Positions 8,937 through 19,025 of a stretch of 64,000 bases of DNA are shown here, piece after piece; the stretch's first letter is position 1; every line of letters starts with the position of its first letter. The stretch spans positions 744,001 through 808,000 of the forward strand of contig NZ_CP045422.1 of the NCBI RefSeq assembly GCF_014926585.1. The letters run 5' to 3'. The notes under the pieces are model-generated. The model did not search any database. It was not told the origin of the DNA and was given only the letters and a program-made list of their open reading frames with translations. This DNA comes from Devosia beringensis (GTDB lineage: Bacteria > Pseudomonadota > Alphaproteobacteria > Rhizobiales > Devosiaceae). The translations under genes and the position numbers were made by a program.

Positions 8937-10199
8937 TCAACGCTTGAGATGATCGCCAATGGCCTGGACGTCCGCCAGATTGCCGATCGGCCCAATGCCG
9001 GCCAGGGTGGGCGTGCCCTGGGTGAATATCTGTTCGGCAATCTCCTGCACGCGTCGGGCGGTGATGGCGTTGATGCGGTCCACCGTCTCCTGCATGGGGA
9101 TGGGGCGACCCCACAGGATCTGCTGGCGCGCCAGCTGGCCGGCGCGGGCCGAGGGGCTTTCGAGCGACATCAGCAGGCCGGCGCGGATCTGGTTGCGGAC
9201 GCGGATCACTTCTTCGTCGGTGATGTTCTCGGTGGCGCGCTTGAGTTCGTCGAGCACGACCGGGACGAGGTCGGCGACTTCGTCGGCGCCGGTGGCTGCC
9301 GCGACGCCGAAGACGCCGCTATCGGCAAAGGCCCAGTGGAACGAATAAACCGAGTAGCAGAGGCCACGCTTTTCGCGGATTTCCTGGAACAGGCGCGAGC
9401 TCATGCCGCCACCCAAGATCGAGGCCAGCACCTGCGCTGCATAGAAGCCGTCGGCATTGTAGGCGCGACCCTCGAAGCCGACCACGATATGGGCCTGCTC
9501 ATGGTCGGAAACCAGGCGTTCCTGGCCGCCCTGATATTCGGCGCGCTGCGGCGCCGGGGCGCCATTGGGCTTGAGAGTGGCAAAGCGCTCGCGCGCCACA
9601 TCGACCAGGTTGTCGTGGCTGACATTGCCGGCCGCAGCCAGCACCATATGGTCGCCGACATAGTTGCGGTTCATATACTTGCGGATGGTGTCGGAATTGA
9701 CCGCACGCACCGAATCCACCGTGCCCAGAATGGTGCGGCCGATCGGCTGGCTGGGAAAGGCGGCTTCCTGGAACAGGTCGAATACCTGATCATCGGGATT
9801 GTCGCGGGCGGCGCCGATTTCCTGGACGATGACCTGCTTTTCGCGGGTCAGCTCGTCCTCGTCGAACAGCGAATTCTGCAGGATGTCGGAGAGAATGTCG
9901 GCGGCCAGCACCACATCTTCCTTGAGTACCCGCGCAAAGTAACCGGTATGCTCGATGGAGGTCGCAGCGTTGAGGTCGCCGCCCACATTCTCGATGGCTT
10001 CGGCGATCTGGAGGGCATTGCGCGAGCTGGTGCCCTTGAAGGCCATGTGCTCGAGCAGATGGGAAATGCCGTGCTCGGTCTTGCGCTCGGAGCGCGCGCC
10101 TGCCTTGACCCAGACCCCCAGCGAAGCACTTTCGAGATGGGACATGTGATCGGTCAGGATCACCATGCCATTGTCCAGGGTCGTCGTTTCTACGCTCAC
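8937..10199 (-). CDS. M16 family zinc peptidase (mitochondrial processing peptidase-like)
   Basis: A 420-residue peptidase of the pitrilysin (M16B) family. The inverted zinc motif HLLEH is at about residues 47-51 in SHLLEHMAFKGT, and the downstream glutamate region (ENVGGDLNAATSIEHTGYFARV) is present, so it should be catalytically active. The start is GTG at 10199, preceded by GGAG nine bases upstream. It follows thrC and is followed without a gap by the acetyltransferase; thrC/M16/GNAT is a recurring order in Rhizobiales. Confidence 0.93.
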   Translation of the reverse strand: MSVETTTLDNGMVILTDHMSHLESASLGVWVKAGARSERKTEHGISHLLEHMAFKGTSSRNALQIAEAIENVGGDLNAATSIEHTGYFARVLKEDVVLAADILSDILQNSLFDEDELTREKQVIVQEIGAARDNPDDQVFDLFQEAAFPSQPIGRTILGTVDSVRAVNSDTIRKYMNRNYVGDHMVLAAAGNVSHDNLVDVARERFATLKPNGAPAPQRAEYQGGQERLVSDHEQAHIVVGFEGRAYNADGFYAAQVLASILGGGMSSRLFQEIREKRGLCYSVYSFHWAFADSGVFGVAAATGADEVADLVPVVLDELKRATENITDEEVIRVRNQIRAGLLMSLESPSARAGQLARQQILWGRPIPMQETVDRINAITARRVQEIAEQIFTQGTPTLAGIGPIGNLADVQAIGDHLKR

Positions 10200-10251
10200 T
10201 CAGGATTCTCCTCAGGCCCAGCGATCCGGTGACCGCTGGTCCCTCTTGTCG

Positions 10252-11646
10252 CTAGGCAGCGCGCGTGCGCGCTGAAATGAAATCTTCGACCGCCTGAGGG
10301 TCATTGGCAAGCACGCTGAGGCGCTCGGGCCGATCATAGAGATCGGCCAGCCAGGCCGGCAGCGCCGGATCGACGCCCGAGGCGGCCTTGACGGCGGCAG
10401 GAAACTTGGCTGGATGGGCCGTGGCCAGGGTAATCATCGGCGTCGCGCCCTGCGGCTGCAGAAGGGCAACATGCAGGCCCACGGCGGTGTGGGGATCGAG
10501 CAGATAGCCGCTCCCCTGCAGCGTTTCGGCAATGGTGGCGTGGGTGGCAGCCTCGTCTGTGGTGGCGGCGGCAAAGCCGGCGCGGATGGCCTTGAGCGCC
10601 GCTTCGGGCACGGCAAAGCCGCCCGACTGCTTGAGGCTATCCATCATGGCCAGCACGGCCGGTGCGTCACGCCCGGCAGCCTCGAACAGCAGGCGTTCGA
10701 AGTTGGACGAAATCTCGATATCCATGGACGGACTGATGGTGGGGGAAACCCCATCCATGTCGTAGCGGCCGGTCTCGATGGTGCGGCGCAGGATGTCATT
10801 GGCATTGGTGGCAATGACCAGGGTCTCGATCGGCAGACCCATGGCACGGGCGCAATAGCCGGCGAAGATATCGCCGAAATTGCCGGTCGGTACGGTGAAG
10901 CTGACTTTGCGATGCGGGGCGCCGAGGGATACCGCTGCGGTAAAATAATAGACGATCTGGGCGACGATGCGGCCCCAGTTGATCGAGTTCACGCCAGACA
11001 GGCGTACCCGGTCGCGGAAGGCGTGGTTGTTGAACATCGCCTTGACGATGTTCTGGCAGTCGTCAAACGTGCCCTCAAGCGCGATATTGTGGACATTGGC
11101 ATCAAGCACGGTGGTCATCTGCAGTCGCTGCACCGGCGAGGTGCGCCCCTGGGGATGCAGGATGAAGATGTCGGTGGTGTCGCGACCGCGAAAGGCCTCG
11201 ATGGCGGCCGAGCCGGTATCGCCCGAGGTGGCGCCGACAATGGTGGCCCGCAGGCCGCGCTCGAGCAGGATGTGGTCCATCACCCGGCTGAGGAACTGCA
11301 TGGCGACGTCCTTGAAGGCCAGGGTCGGACCGTGGAACAGCTCGAGCAGGAAATGGCCCGGCGCCAGTTCGACCAGTGGCGCGACGGACGGGTGGCGGAA
11401 CATGGCGTAGGAATCGTCGAGTATCTGCTTGAGCTTGGCCGGCGCAATCTCATCGCCGGTGAAGCGGCTGATGATGGCATAGGCGACATCGGCATAGGGC
11501 TTGCCGGCAAAACCGGCGATCTCGGCGGCGCTCAGCTGCGGCCAGGACTGGGGTACATAGAGCCCGCCATCGGCTGCCAGGCCAGCCAGTACTGCGTCAG
11601 AGAAGCCGAGCACGGGTGCCTGACCGCGCGTTGAGACAAACTGCAT
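10252..11646 (-). CDS. thrC: Threonine synthase
   Basis: A 464-residue PLP enzyme that converts O-phosphohomoserine to threonine. The N terminus MQFVSTRGQAPVLGFSDAVLAGLAADGGLYVP and the PLP-lysine segment HGPTLAFKDVAMQFL (about residues 103-117) are typical of the bacterial and fungal long form, as is GATSGDTGSAAIEAFRG. It lies 69 bp downstream of the SURF1 gene and 52 bp ahead of the M16 peptidase, on the same strand as the oxidase operon. Confidence 0.96.
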   Translation of the reverse strand: MQFVSTRGQAPVLGFSDAVLAGLAADGGLYVPQSWPQLSAAEIAGFAGKPYADVAYAIISRFTGDEIAPAKLKQILDDSYAMFRHPSVAPLVELAPGHFLLELFHGPTLAFKDVAMQFLSRVMDHILLERGLRATIVGATSGDTGSAAIEAFRGRDTTDIFILHPQGRTSPVQRLQMTTVLDANVHNIALEGTFDDCQNIVKAMFNNHAFRDRVRLSGVNSINWGRIVAQIVYYFTAAVSLGAPHRKVSFTVPTGNFGDIFAGYCARAMGLPIETLVIATNANDILRRTIETGRYDMDGVSPTISPSMDIEISSNFERLLFEAAGRDAPAVLAMMDSLKQSGGFAVPEAALKAIRAGFAAATTDEAATHATIAETLQGSGYLLDPHTAVGLHVALLQPQGATPMITLATAHPAKFPAAVKAASGVDPALPAWLADLYDRPERLSVLANDPQAVEDFISARTRAA

Positions 11647-11715
11647 TGGGGGGAAGCGCCCTTTTAGAATTGTTGCAACGTAGTGAAACCGTCACCGAAC
11701 CGCAAGTTCGCTGGC

Positions 11716-12486
11716 TCAGTTGGCGTCGGGGTTCTTGCTGCTGGCCCGCTGCCGCGCCAACCAGAAGCCCAGCATGACGACGGCGACAATGGCAAAGCCG
11801 AACCAGGTATAGGCATAGCCGAGATGGTTGTTGGGAAACTCGATCACCGTCTCGCCGCCCTGGGGCAGTTCGCCGGGCGCGCCGGCCGGCAGGTCGACAT
11901 AGAAGGGCGCGATGGGCGCCAGCATGGGGTCGACCATGGCCGCCAACCGCATTGGATCGCGCACCCATTCGATGCGATTTGACGTGTCGGGCGCGGGGGT
12001 CATGAAGCCGGCCGCCTCGCCGGGACGCAGCAGGCCGAAAATGGTCACCGGGGTGACGTCGGCTTCGCCGTCGGTCACGGCGGCTTCCTGCAGCGCCGCG
12101 GGAACAAAGCCGCGATTGACGAAGACGGTGCCGCCCTGGGCCAGGACAAAGGGCGTGACCACCCAGTAGCCGGGACCGGAGGCCTGGCCGCGGGCATCGC
12201 CGAGGCTGGTGAAGACGGTGACGGTCTGGTTGTAGCGGAAGGCGCCGGTCAGCGTAACAGGGCGGAAGTTGAGATCGGCGAGATCAAGGTTCGCCCACTG
12301 GTCGGCACCTGGCACCGGGATCGGGGCGGCGTCGAGGCGTTGGTCGACGGCCAGGATCAGCGCCTCCTTCTCGGCCAGGCGCTCAAGCTGCCAGAAACCG
12401 AGCCAGCTGCAGGTGATGGCCAGCGCCAGCATCAGCACCACGAAGGTGGCGGTCTTGATACGACCCATGACCGGCGCCTGCTTCAT
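11716..12486 (-). CDS. SURF1 family cytochrome c oxidase assembly protein
   Basis: A 256-residue inner-membrane protein that helps insert heme a into oxidase subunit I. It has one transmembrane helix near the N terminus (residues about 11-30) and a second near the C terminus (YAYTWFGFAIVAVVMLGFWLARQ), the standard SURF1 plan, with WQLERLAEKEALI after the first helix and VNRGFVP in the body. Its start codon overlaps the DUF983 stop (ATGA), placing it in the oxidase operon. Confidence 0.93.
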   Translation of the reverse strand: MKQAPVMGRIKTATFVVLMLALAITCSWLGFWQLERLAEKEALILAVDQRLDAAPIPVPGADQWANLDLADLNFRPVTLTGAFRYNQTVTVFTSLGDARGQASGPGYWVVTPFVLAQGGTVFVNRGFVPAALQEAAVTDGEADVTPVTIFGLLRPGEAAGFMTPAPDTSNRIEWVRDPMRLAAMVDPMLAPIAPFYVDLPAGAPGELPQGGETVIEFPNNHLGYAYTWFGFAIVAVVMLGFWLARQRASSKNPDAN

Positions 12487-12836
12487 TGATGCCCCTCATG
12501 GGCATCGTGACGATACTGCAGCGCCACCAGCACGCCCTTGAAAGGCGGCAGCAAAGCCAGCGACAGGACGATGGTGGCCGGGATCCACAGCATCAGATGC
12601 ACATAGGGGGGCGGGTTGAATGCCGCGCTGACCATGAGCGCCAGGATAATGATGATGGGCGCGACGAGGAAGATCACAAAGATGGCGGGACCGTCGCCGC
12701 TATCGGCAAAGCCCAGATCGAGAGCGCAAACGGCGCATGTCGGCGCGACCTTGAGATAGCCCTTGAACAGTTTGCCCTCACCACAACGCGGGCAACGGCA
12801 GAGTAGACCGGCGACGAAGGGCGAAGGCTGGGCCAA
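12483..12836 (-). CDS. DUF983 family membrane protein
   Basis: A 117-residue protein with a zinc-ribbon-like CRCPRCGEGKLF at the N terminus and a second CAVCALDLG, followed by two transmembrane helices. DUF983 genes regularly sit beside ctaE and SURF1 in Rhizobiales, but the function is unproven. I chose the TTG at 12836 as start because GGAG lies seven bases ahead of it; the longer frame from 12887 also starts with TTG but lacks such a site. Overlaps the SURF1 start by four bases. Confidence 0.85.
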   Translation of the reverse strand: MAQPSPFVAGLLCRCPRCGEGKLFKGYLKVAPTCAVCALDLGFADSGDGPAIFVIFLVAPIIIILALMVSAAFNPPPYVHLMLWIPATIVLSLALLPPFKGVLVALQYRHDAHEGHQ

Positions 12837-12902
12837 AACAGGTCTCCAAAAAGGTTCGGGGCGCAGCTTATGCCACGCCCCGTGCAATCATTCAGGCGAA
12901 CC

Positions 12903-13736
12903 CTAGTGTGACAGTGGAACGCCCCAGGCGCCCCAGACATAGATCGAGGCAAACAGGAACAGCCAGACCACGTCAACGAAATGCCAGTACCACGCGGCAA
13001 ATTCGAAGCCGAGATGGCGCTCCGGCGTGAAGTCGCCGCGTTCGGCCCGGACCAGGCAGACGGCGAGGAACACGGTGCCGATGAAGACGTGGAAACCATG
13101 CAGGCCGGTGGCCATGAAGAAGGTGGCGCCATACATCGAACCGGCAAAGGCAAAGCCTGCTTCGGAATATTCCAGCAGCTGGGTGGCGGTGAACAGCGCG
13201 CCGAGGGCGACGGTGAGAACCAGGCCCCAGCGCAGGCCCTGGCGATCATTCTCGAGCAGAGCGTGATGCGCCCAGGTTACCGTGGTGCCGGAGGTCAGCA
13301 GGATCAGCGTGTTGAACAGCGGCAGGTGGAAGGGGTCGAACAGCTCGATGCCGGTCGGCGGCCAGACACCGCTGGTGGCAGCGACGCGGGCATATTGCTC
13401 GACGTCATCGAGGCGGAAGAAGCCGTCGAAATAGGCCCAAAAAAAGCCGAAAAACACCATCACTTCAGAGGCGATGAACAGCATCATGCCATAGCGGTGA
13501 TGCATCTGCACGACCGGCGTATGGAAGCCCGTATTGGCTTCCCTGACCACGTCCGCCCACCAGGCATACATGGTGTAAAGCACGCCCACGAGGCCTACAA
13601 AGAACACCCACGGGGTCCAGTCATGCATCCAGAAGATGCCGCCCATGGCCATAATCAGTACAGCAACCGAGCCGACAAAGGGCCACGGGCTGGGTTCGAC
13701 CATGTGATAGTCGTGGTTCTTTTCAATGGCGGACAT
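12903..13736 (-). CDS. ctaE: Cytochrome c oxidase subunit III
   Basis: A 277-residue polytopic membrane protein (seven helices) of the aa3-type oxidase. Family marks: KNHDYHMVEPSPWPF at the N terminus, WWADVVREANTGFHTPVV, GMMLFIASEVMVFFGFFWAYF, and the C-terminal WYWHFVDVVWLFLF. It follows the Cox11 gene by two bases and precedes DUF983. AGGGA lies about nine bases before the ATG. Confidence 0.97.
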   Translation of the reverse strand: MSAIEKNHDYHMVEPSPWPFVGSVAVLIMAMGGIFWMHDWTPWVFFVGLVGVLYTMYAWWADVVREANTGFHTPVVQMHHRYGMMLFIASEVMVFFGFFWAYFDGFFRLDDVEQYARVAATSGVWPPTGIELFDPFHLPLFNTLILLTSGTTVTWAHHALLENDRQGLRWGLVLTVALGALFTATQLLEYSEAGFAFAGSMYGATFFMATGLHGFHVFIGTVFLAVCLVRAERGDFTPERHLGFEFAAWYWHFVDVVWLFLFASIYVWGAWGVPLSH

Positions 13737-13738
13737 GG

Positions 13739-14299
13739 TCAGCTTCCCTCGTTGTCTGAAGCGTAGAAGGTGTAAGAGAGGGTGATCTCTTTGATGGTGT
13801 CGAGTTCCTGATTGGTATCAAGCTCGGGATCGACGAAAAAGACGATCGGCATGTCCACGGTTTGCCCGGGCTGCAGCGTCTGCTCGGTGAAGCAGAAGCA
13901 TTCGATCTTGTTGAAGTAAACGCCAGCTTTTTCGGGGGTCACATTGAAGATCGCCTGGCCGGTGACTGGCTTGTCCGAATAGTTGGTGGCGACGAAATTG
14001 ACTGTGTCGACGGCGCCGATCCGGTCGGTGATCGGGCTGGCCGGGGTCACCTTCCAGGTCAGATCATGGGACACGTTGGAATCAAAGCGCACCTTCATTT
14101 CGCGGGCGATGAGGCCCTTGGGATTGTCGGTGGCGGTCTGTGTCGTGCCGCCAAAGCCGGTCGCCTGGCAGAACATCTGGTAGAGCGGCACCGAGGCATA
14201 GGCCAAGCCCACCATGCCCAGAGCGAGGCAGAGGCCAGCCAGGGCGGTACGGTTGTTGCGCTTGCCGGCCGAAACGGCGCCGTGGGAGATATCGGCCAT
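13739..14299 (-). CDS. ctaG: Cytochrome c oxidase assembly protein Cox11 (copper chaperone)
   Basis: A 186-residue membrane-anchored copper chaperone that delivers Cu to the CuB site of subunit I. It has one N-terminal transmembrane helix, then a periplasmic beta domain with the copper motif CFCFTEQ around residue 117 and the conserved MPIVFFVDPE. The start overlaps the stop of the small upstream gene (TGATG). Standard length for the family. Confidence 0.96.
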   Translation of the reverse strand: MADISHGAVSAGKRNNRTALAGLCLALGMVGLAYASVPLYQMFCQATGFGGTTQTATDNPKGLIAREMKVRFDSNVSHDLTWKVTPASPITDRIGAVDTVNFVATNYSDKPVTGQAIFNVTPEKAGVYFNKIECFCFTEQTLQPGQTVDMPIVFFVDPELDTNQELDTIKEITLSYTFYASDNEGS

Positions 14300-14481
14300 C
14301 AGAGCGCCCTATCAAACAGAGCCGGGCCCATCTTGACGATGGTCAGCGTGTAAAAGGTCACGGCAAACAGCGCCAATGCGATCGCCAGGGCAATCGAGCG
14401 GCGGCGGCGTACCCGGGCGCGCGCGGCAGCCACTTCCGGGGTTTCCAGTTCGACAGCCCGGACTTCGTCTGGTGCGCTCAT
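14299..14481 (-). CDS. CoxF-like small membrane protein
   Basis: A 60-residue protein with a basic stretch RARVRRRRS followed by one transmembrane helix (about residues 30-50) and a short C-terminal tail. A small single-helix protein at exactly this place, between ctaB and ctaG, is a known feature of rhizobial oxidase operons (CoxF). Both ends overlap neighbouring genes by a few bases, so it is translated with them. Assignment is mainly by position and topology. Confidence 0.8.
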   Translation of the reverse strand: MSAPDEVRAVELETPEVAAARARVRRRRSIALAIALALFAVTFYTLTIVKMGPALFDRAL

Positions 14482-15422
14482 GACAGAACTCCCGGCAGGA
14501 CGTTGAACCGGGCCAGCATATTGTCAACCAGCAGCGCGAAAAACAGCACGAACAGATAACCCAGCGAATAATTGAACAGCGTGCGGGCTGCCTTGCGCAT
14601 GGCAACATCGGCGCCAGTGGCCAGCAGGCGCCAAGCCAGCAGCAGGAAGCCAGCGCCGGAGAGTACGGCTACCGCGGAATAGACCAAGCCGGCAAAACCA
14701 AGCAGTGTGGGCAGCATGGCGGCCAACGCCAGCAGCACCGAATAGACAAAGATCTGCACCTTGGTATGGGGCACGCCCTTGACGTTGGGCAGCATGGGAA
14801 TGCCGGCCGCGCCATAGTCGGACTGCTTGTAGAGGGCCAGCGCCCAGAAGTGCGGCGGGGTCCACAGGAAGATGATGAGGAAGAGCGCGAGGCTTTCCAC
14901 GGTAATGGTGCCGGTCACGGCGGCCCAGCCGACCATGGGCGGAAAGGCGCCGGCGGCGCCGCCGATGACGATGTTTTGCGGCGTCGAGCGCTTGAGCCAG
15001 ACGGTATAGACGACGGCATAAAAGAAGATGGTGAAAGCCAGCAGGCCGCCAGCCACCCAGTTGGTGGCCAGGCCCAGCAGCGCCACAGAAAACACCGACA
15101 GCACGACGCCAAAGATCAGCGCCTCGCCGCCCGAGATGCGACCGGCCGGAATCGGCCGGTTCTGGGTGCGGCTCATGATGGCGTCGATATCGGCGTCGTA
15201 CCACATGTTGAGCGCGCCCGAGGCCCCTGCTCCGATGGCGATGCAGAGCACGGCGATGAAGCCAACCAGGGGATTGATGCCGCCAGGGGCAACCAGCAGG
15301 CCGACAATGGCCGTGAACACCACCAGCTGCATGACGTTGGGCTTGAGCAGCGCGAGGTAATCCTCGACGCGTGCTTCGCCCGTCATGGCTGAGAGGTGTC
15401 TGCTGTCGTCAACTAAAGCCAC
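14478..15422 (-). CDS. ctaB: Protoheme IX farnesyltransferase (heme O synthase)
   Basis: A 314-residue UbiA-superfamily prenyltransferase that converts heme b to heme o for the aa3 oxidase. The prenyl diphosphate site [23 protein letters not shown] and the second loop [16 protein letters not shown] are clear, and about nine hydrophobic segments are present. The GTG at 15422 is chosen because AAGGAAAGC lies nearby and the length fits; an open frame continues upstream into ctaD but has no supporting site. Confidence 0.95.
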   Translation of the reverse strand: MALVDDSRHLSAMTGEARVEDYLALLKPNVMQLVVFTAIVGLLVAPGGINPLVGFIAVLCIAIGAGASGALNMWYDADIDAIMSRTQNRPIPAGRISGGEALIFGVVLSVFSVALLGLATNWVAGGLLAFTIFFYAVVYTVWLKRSTPQNIVIGGAAGAFPPMVGWAAVTGTITVESLALFLIIFLWTPPHFWALALYKQSDYGAAGIPMLPNVKGVPHTKVQIFVYSVLLALAAMLPTLLGFAGLVYSAVAVLSGAGFLLLAWRLLATGADVAMRKAARTLFNYSLGYLFVLFFALLVDNMLARFNVLPGVLS

Positions 15423-15478
15423 TGGCTTTGCTTTCCTTGCGTCGTTTGTCGGGCCGCGCGGACGCGGCCCGGATGCAC

Positions 15479-17173
15479 TCAATGCGCGTTGGTCGATTCG
15501 ATCTTGGGCAGCGTGGTGAACTGGTGGAACGGTGGCGGGCTGGACAGGGTCCATTCCAGCGTCGTTGCGCCATCGCCCCATGGGCTGTCACCGGCGGGCC
15601 GCTTCTTCTTGAAGGCTTCCCAGGTGGCATAGAAGAAGATCGCCATGGCCACGAAGGTTATGTAGTAGCCGATCGAGGAGATGCGGTTAAAGAAGCCAAA
15701 GGCGTCCGGATAGTCGATGTAGCGGCGCGGCATGCCGGCCAGGCCGAGGAAATGCTGCGGGAAGAAGATCAGGTTCACGCCGACAAACATGATCCAGAAA
15801 TGCGCCGCGGCCAGGGTCTCGTTGTACATGTAGCCGAACATCTTGGGGTACCAGTAGTACCAGGCCGCGAAGATCGAAAACACGGCACCCAGCGACAGCA
15901 CATAGTGGAAGTGGGCGACCACATAATAGGTGTCGTGCAGGGCACGGTCGGCACCGGCATTGGCCAGCACCACGCCGGTCACACCACCAACGGTGAACAG
16001 GAAGATGAAGCCGATGGCCCAGAGCATGGGCGACTTGAAGGTGATCGAGCCGCCCCACATGGTGGCGATCCAGCTGAAGATCTTGACGCCGGTGGGCACC
16101 GCGATGACCATCGTGGCGGCCACAAAGTAGCGCTGCACGTCAAGGCTGAGGCCGGTGGTGTACATGTGATGCGCCCACACCACGAAGCCGACGAAGCCGA
16201 TGGCGACCATGGCATAGGCCATAGCCATGTAGCCGAAGATCGGCTTGCGGCTGAAGGTGGAGACGATGTGGCTGATGATGCCGAAGCCCGGCAGGATCAT
16301 GATGTACACTTCGGGATGGCCGAAGAACCAGAACAGGTGCTGGAACAGGATCGGATCGCCGCCCTCGGCAGGCTTGAAGAAGGCTGTGCCGAAATTGCGG
16401 TCGGTCAGCAGCATGGTGATGGCGCCGGCCAGCACGGGCAGAGCCAGCAGCAGCAGGAAGGCGGTGACCAGCACGGACCAGGCAAACAGCGGCATCTTGT
16501 GCAGCGTCATGCCGGGGGCACGCATGTTGAAAATGGTGGTGATCAGATTGATCGCGCCCAGGATCGAACTCACGCCCGCCACGTGCAGCGAGAGGATGGC
16601 AAAATCCATGGCCGGGCCGGGATGGCCGGTGGTCGAGAGCGGCGGATAGATGGTCCAGCCGCCACCAAAGCCGAGCGCACCCGGGCCGGTGCCTTCAAAG
16701 AACAGGCTCATCAGCAGCAGGATGAATGCCGGTGGCAGAAGCCAGAAGGCGATGTTGTTGATGCGCGGGAAAGCCGTGTCGGGCGCGCCGATCATCAGCG
16801 GGGCGAAATAGTTGGCAAAGCCACCCATGGTGGCCGGCATGACCACGAAGAACACCATGATCAGGGCATGGGCGGTGGTGAACACATTGTACATGTGCTT
16901 GCCCGCGTCGATCGCCGCGTCGCCGTCAACGCCATAGACCATGGCGGCAAGGCCGTGGAAAATTTGGATGCCGGGCTCCTGCAGCTCCATGCGCATGACG
17001 CCGGACAGCAGCCCGCCGATCACGCCGGTGATGATGGCAAACACCAGGTACATCACGCCGATGTCCTTGTGGTTGGTCGAGTAGACCCAGCGGCGCCAGC
17101 CGGTCGGCGTGTGATTGTCGTGGGCGGCGTCGTGTCCGGTGGCGTGGGCCTGGAGGTGAGCGGTGTCAGTCAT
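15479..17173 (-). CDS. ctaD: Cytochrome c oxidase subunit I (aa3 type)
   Basis: The catalytic heme-copper subunit, 564 residues and about twelve transmembrane helices. Seen: [15 protein letters not shown] at the N terminus, the heme a region [13 protein letters not shown], the CuB histidine-tyrosine segment [16 protein letters not shown], the histidine pair in VWAHHMY, and the heme ligands in [18 protein letters not shown]. It is the second gene of the operon, 24 bp after ctaC. Confidence 0.98.
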   Translation of the reverse strand: MTDTAHLQAHATGHDAAHDNHTPTGWRRWVYSTNHKDIGVMYLVFAIITGVIGGLLSGVMRMELQEPGIQIFHGLAAMVYGVDGDAAIDAGKHMYNVFTTAHALIMVFFVVMPATMGGFANYFAPLMIGAPDTAFPRINNIAFWLLPPAFILLLMSLFFEGTGPGALGFGGGWTIYPPLSTTGHPGPAMDFAILSLHVAGVSSILGAINLITTIFNMRAPGMTLHKMPLFAWSVLVTAFLLLLALPVLAGAITMLLTDRNFGTAFFKPAEGGDPILFQHLFWFFGHPEVYIMILPGFGIISHIVSTFSRKPIFGYMAMAYAMVAIGFVGFVVWAHHMYTTGLSLDVQRYFVAATMVIAVPTGVKIFSWIATMWGGSITFKSPMLWAIGFIFLFTVGGVTGVVLANAGADRALHDTYYVVAHFHYVLSLGAVFSIFAAWYYWYPKMFGYMYNETLAAAHFWIMFVGVNLIFFPQHFLGLAGMPRRYIDYPDAFGFFNRISSIGYYITFVAMAIFFYATWEAFKKKRPAGDSPWGDGATTLEWTLSSPPPFHQFTTLPKIESTNAH

Positions 17174-17196
17174 GTGGTTATCCCCTGAGCCCTGGT

Positions 17197-18132
17197 CTAC
17201 TGCACTGCGGCCAGCGTGGCATTGGCGGCAGCATAGTCGCCACCCTCAAACGCCGCGATGTAGGTGGCAAATTCTGCTTTGGTCACGACGCGGACGGCGA
17301 TGGGCATGAAGGCATGGTCCTTGCCGCAGAGCTCGGAGCACTGGCCATAAAAAATGCCGGTTTCGCGCGAATTGAACCAGGTTTCGTTGAGCCGGCCGGG
17401 GACGGCATCGATCTTGATGCCGAAGGATGGGACGGCAAAGGCATGGATCACGCCCAGCGGATCGGCGGTAACCTGCAGGCGTACCGTGGTGTCGACGGGA
17501 ACGACGAGTTCGTTGTCGACGGCCAGCAGGCGCGGCTGGTTCGGCTTTTCGGTCTGTTCGTAGTTGTCACCGGGCGCACCCAGGATCAGCGAGGAGAACT
17601 CGACGCCCTGATCGACATACTGATAGTCCCAGTACCACTGCTGGCCGGTGGCCTTGACGGTAAGTTCGGGGGCCGGAACCTCGACTTCGCCGAAGGAGAA
17701 GATGTTGGAGCCGAGATACTTGCGCTCGCCATCAGGTGTGGTCAGCTGGTCGGACAGCACGCCGAAGGAGGGAATGGCGATAACGATCAGCACGACGATG
17801 GGCAGCACCGTCCAGGCGATCTCGACCATGGTATTGTGGGTGAAGCCGGCCGGGACCGGATTGCGCTTGGCGTTGAAGCGGATGACGATCCACACCAGCA
17901 GCACCAGCACGAGGACGACGATCAGGCTGATGGTCCACAGCAGGATGCCGTCGTGAAAGCTGACGATGGAGTCCATGATCGGGGTAACCGAGCGCTGCAG
18001 GTGATACTGCCCGGGCAGCGGATGGCCGGTGGCTTCCAGCGGAGCATCCTGGGCCACAGCAAGAGCCGGGGCCAGCGCCATTGCGGCCGCTGCAGCAGCG
18101 CCCATCTTTCTCAAGAACTGACCGGTCACCAT
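17197..18132 (-). CDS. ctaC: Cytochrome c oxidase subunit II
   Basis: A 311-residue subunit carrying the CuA centre that accepts electrons from cytochrome c. It has a signal peptide, two transmembrane helices, and a cupredoxin domain with the CuA motif [12 protein letters not shown] near residue 240 and the upstream WYWDYQY. I chose the ATG at 18132 because AGGGG precedes it and it starts a good signal peptide; the next upstream in-frame ATG would lengthen the signal by ten residues. First gene of the oxidase operon. Confidence 0.96.
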   Translation of the reverse strand: MVTGQFLRKMGAAAAAAMALAPALAVAQDAPLEATGHPLPGQYHLQRSVTPIMDSIVSFHDGILLWTISLIVVLVLVLLVWIVIRFNAKRNPVPAGFTHNTMVEIAWTVLPIVVLIVIAIPSFGVLSDQLTTPDGERKYLGSNIFSFGEVEVPAPELTVKATGQQWYWDYQYVDQGVEFSSLILGAPGDNYEQTEKPNQPRLLAVDNELVVPVDTTVRLQVTADPLGVIHAFAVPSFGIKIDAVPGRLNETWFNSRETGIFYGQCSELCGKDHAFMPIAVRVVTKAEFATYIAAFEGGDYAAANATLAAVQ

Positions 18133-18467
18133 AAACCCCTGTGTCGACTTCAATTGGTGCATCCGCACCGGGATTGAGTGGCAATACAGCGGCATAGATA
18201 ACGCCGCCCCGACTCAACCTCGGAGCGAAAACTCTTCCGGTGACCTAAATCATATCGCTGCGGGCAAGTCCATTGCGGCTTGACTGTGTCATGCTGCGTC
18301 ATATTGCGCCGCGCTGGGCCACAAACCGCCTCATCCCCGCCGCACTCTGGGGCGCATATCCCGGGCAATCGGGCGGTTTGCGGGCGGTTTGGTTGACTTG
18401 AGCCACAGCCTAGCGGAAACACAGAGCGCCTGGAACAGACCCACGATTCGGCGGGAGTATTGATCGA
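18133..18467. other. Divergent promoter region between ctaC and the IalB-like gene
   Basis: 335 bp without a convincing gene. It must hold the leftward oxidase promoter and the rightward promoter of the secreted-protein gene. It contains a direct repeat of GGGCGGTTTG (18371-18380 and 18382-18391, 11-bp period) followed at once by TTGACT (18393-18398), and a separate GTCAT-N5-GTCAT (18288-18302). No tRNA or riboswitch was recognised. Confidence 0.5.
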
Positions 18468-18980
18468 GTGAAGCGGATTTTGAATCGTCATCTGGCCGGC
18501 CTTGGCCTGGCTGTCCTAGCCCTTGCCGCCGGCGGCAGCGCCGTGCTGGGTCAGGGCGTGGTGCGCGCCCAGTATGGTGACTGGCAGATGAGCTGCGACA
18601 CGCCGCCTGGCGCCAGCTTTGAGCAATGCGCCATCATCCAGAACGTGCTGGCGGAAGACCAGCCCAATGTAGGGCTGTCGGTGATCATCCTGCGCACGGC
18701 CGACCGTGAGGCCCGCCTGCTGCGCGTGCTGGCGCCACTGGGCGTGCTGCTGCCCAACGGGCTGGGTCTGAATGTGGACGGCGAAGACATGGGTCGCGTG
18801 GCTTTCGTGCGCTGCCTGCCCAATGGCTGTGTCGCCGAAGTCGTGCTGGACGATGCGCTGGTGGAAACGCTGACCAACGGGACGAGCGCGATCTTTGTGG
18901 TGTTCAAGACGCCCGAAGAAGGCATCGGCATTCCGGTGTCGCTGAACGGGCTGAAAGACGGCTTCGCCCAGCTCCCCTAG
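18468..18980 (+). CDS. Invasion-associated locus B (IalB) family secreted protein
   Basis: A 170-residue exported protein of the IalB family, named from Bartonella but widespread in free-living Rhizobiales, where its role is unclear. Signal peptide in residues 1-29, then the family core starting YGDWQMSCDTPPGASFEQCAIIQ, with FVRCLPNGCVAEV giving the second cysteine pair, so two disulfides are likely. GTG start at 18468 with GGGAG about ten bases upstream. It is monocistronic. Confidence 0.88.
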   Translation: MKRILNRHLAGLGLAVLALAAGGSAVLGQGVVRAQYGDWQMSCDTPPGASFEQCAIIQNVLAEDQPNVGLSVIILRTADREARLLRVLAPLGVLLPNGLGLNVDGEDMGRVAFVRCLPNGCVAEVVLDDALVETLTNGTSAIFVVFKTPEEGIGIPVSLNGLKDGFAQLP

Positions 18981-18991
18981 AGCGGCATCCC

Positions 18992-19025
18992 AAAAAAAGC
19001 CGGACAGGTGCAAGCACCGTCCGGC
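18992..19025 (-). terminator. Rho-independent terminator, leftward
   Basis: Read leftward, GCCGGAC pairs with GTCCGGC, with an inner 4-bp GGTG/CACC extension and a CAAG/CTTG loop, followed by seven T residues (A-run at 18992-18998 on the plus strand). It ends transcription from the DUF1127 side about 130 bp after that gene. Confidence 0.85.

Noticed and set aside
8265-10232. 655-codon plus-strand frame opposite the acetyltransferase and M16 peptidase
   Set aside because: Shadow of two well-supported minus-strand genes.
15371-17188. 605-codon plus-strand frame opposite ctaD
   Set aside because: Asp/His/Gly-rich antisense product of a membrane protein gene; ctaD is certain.
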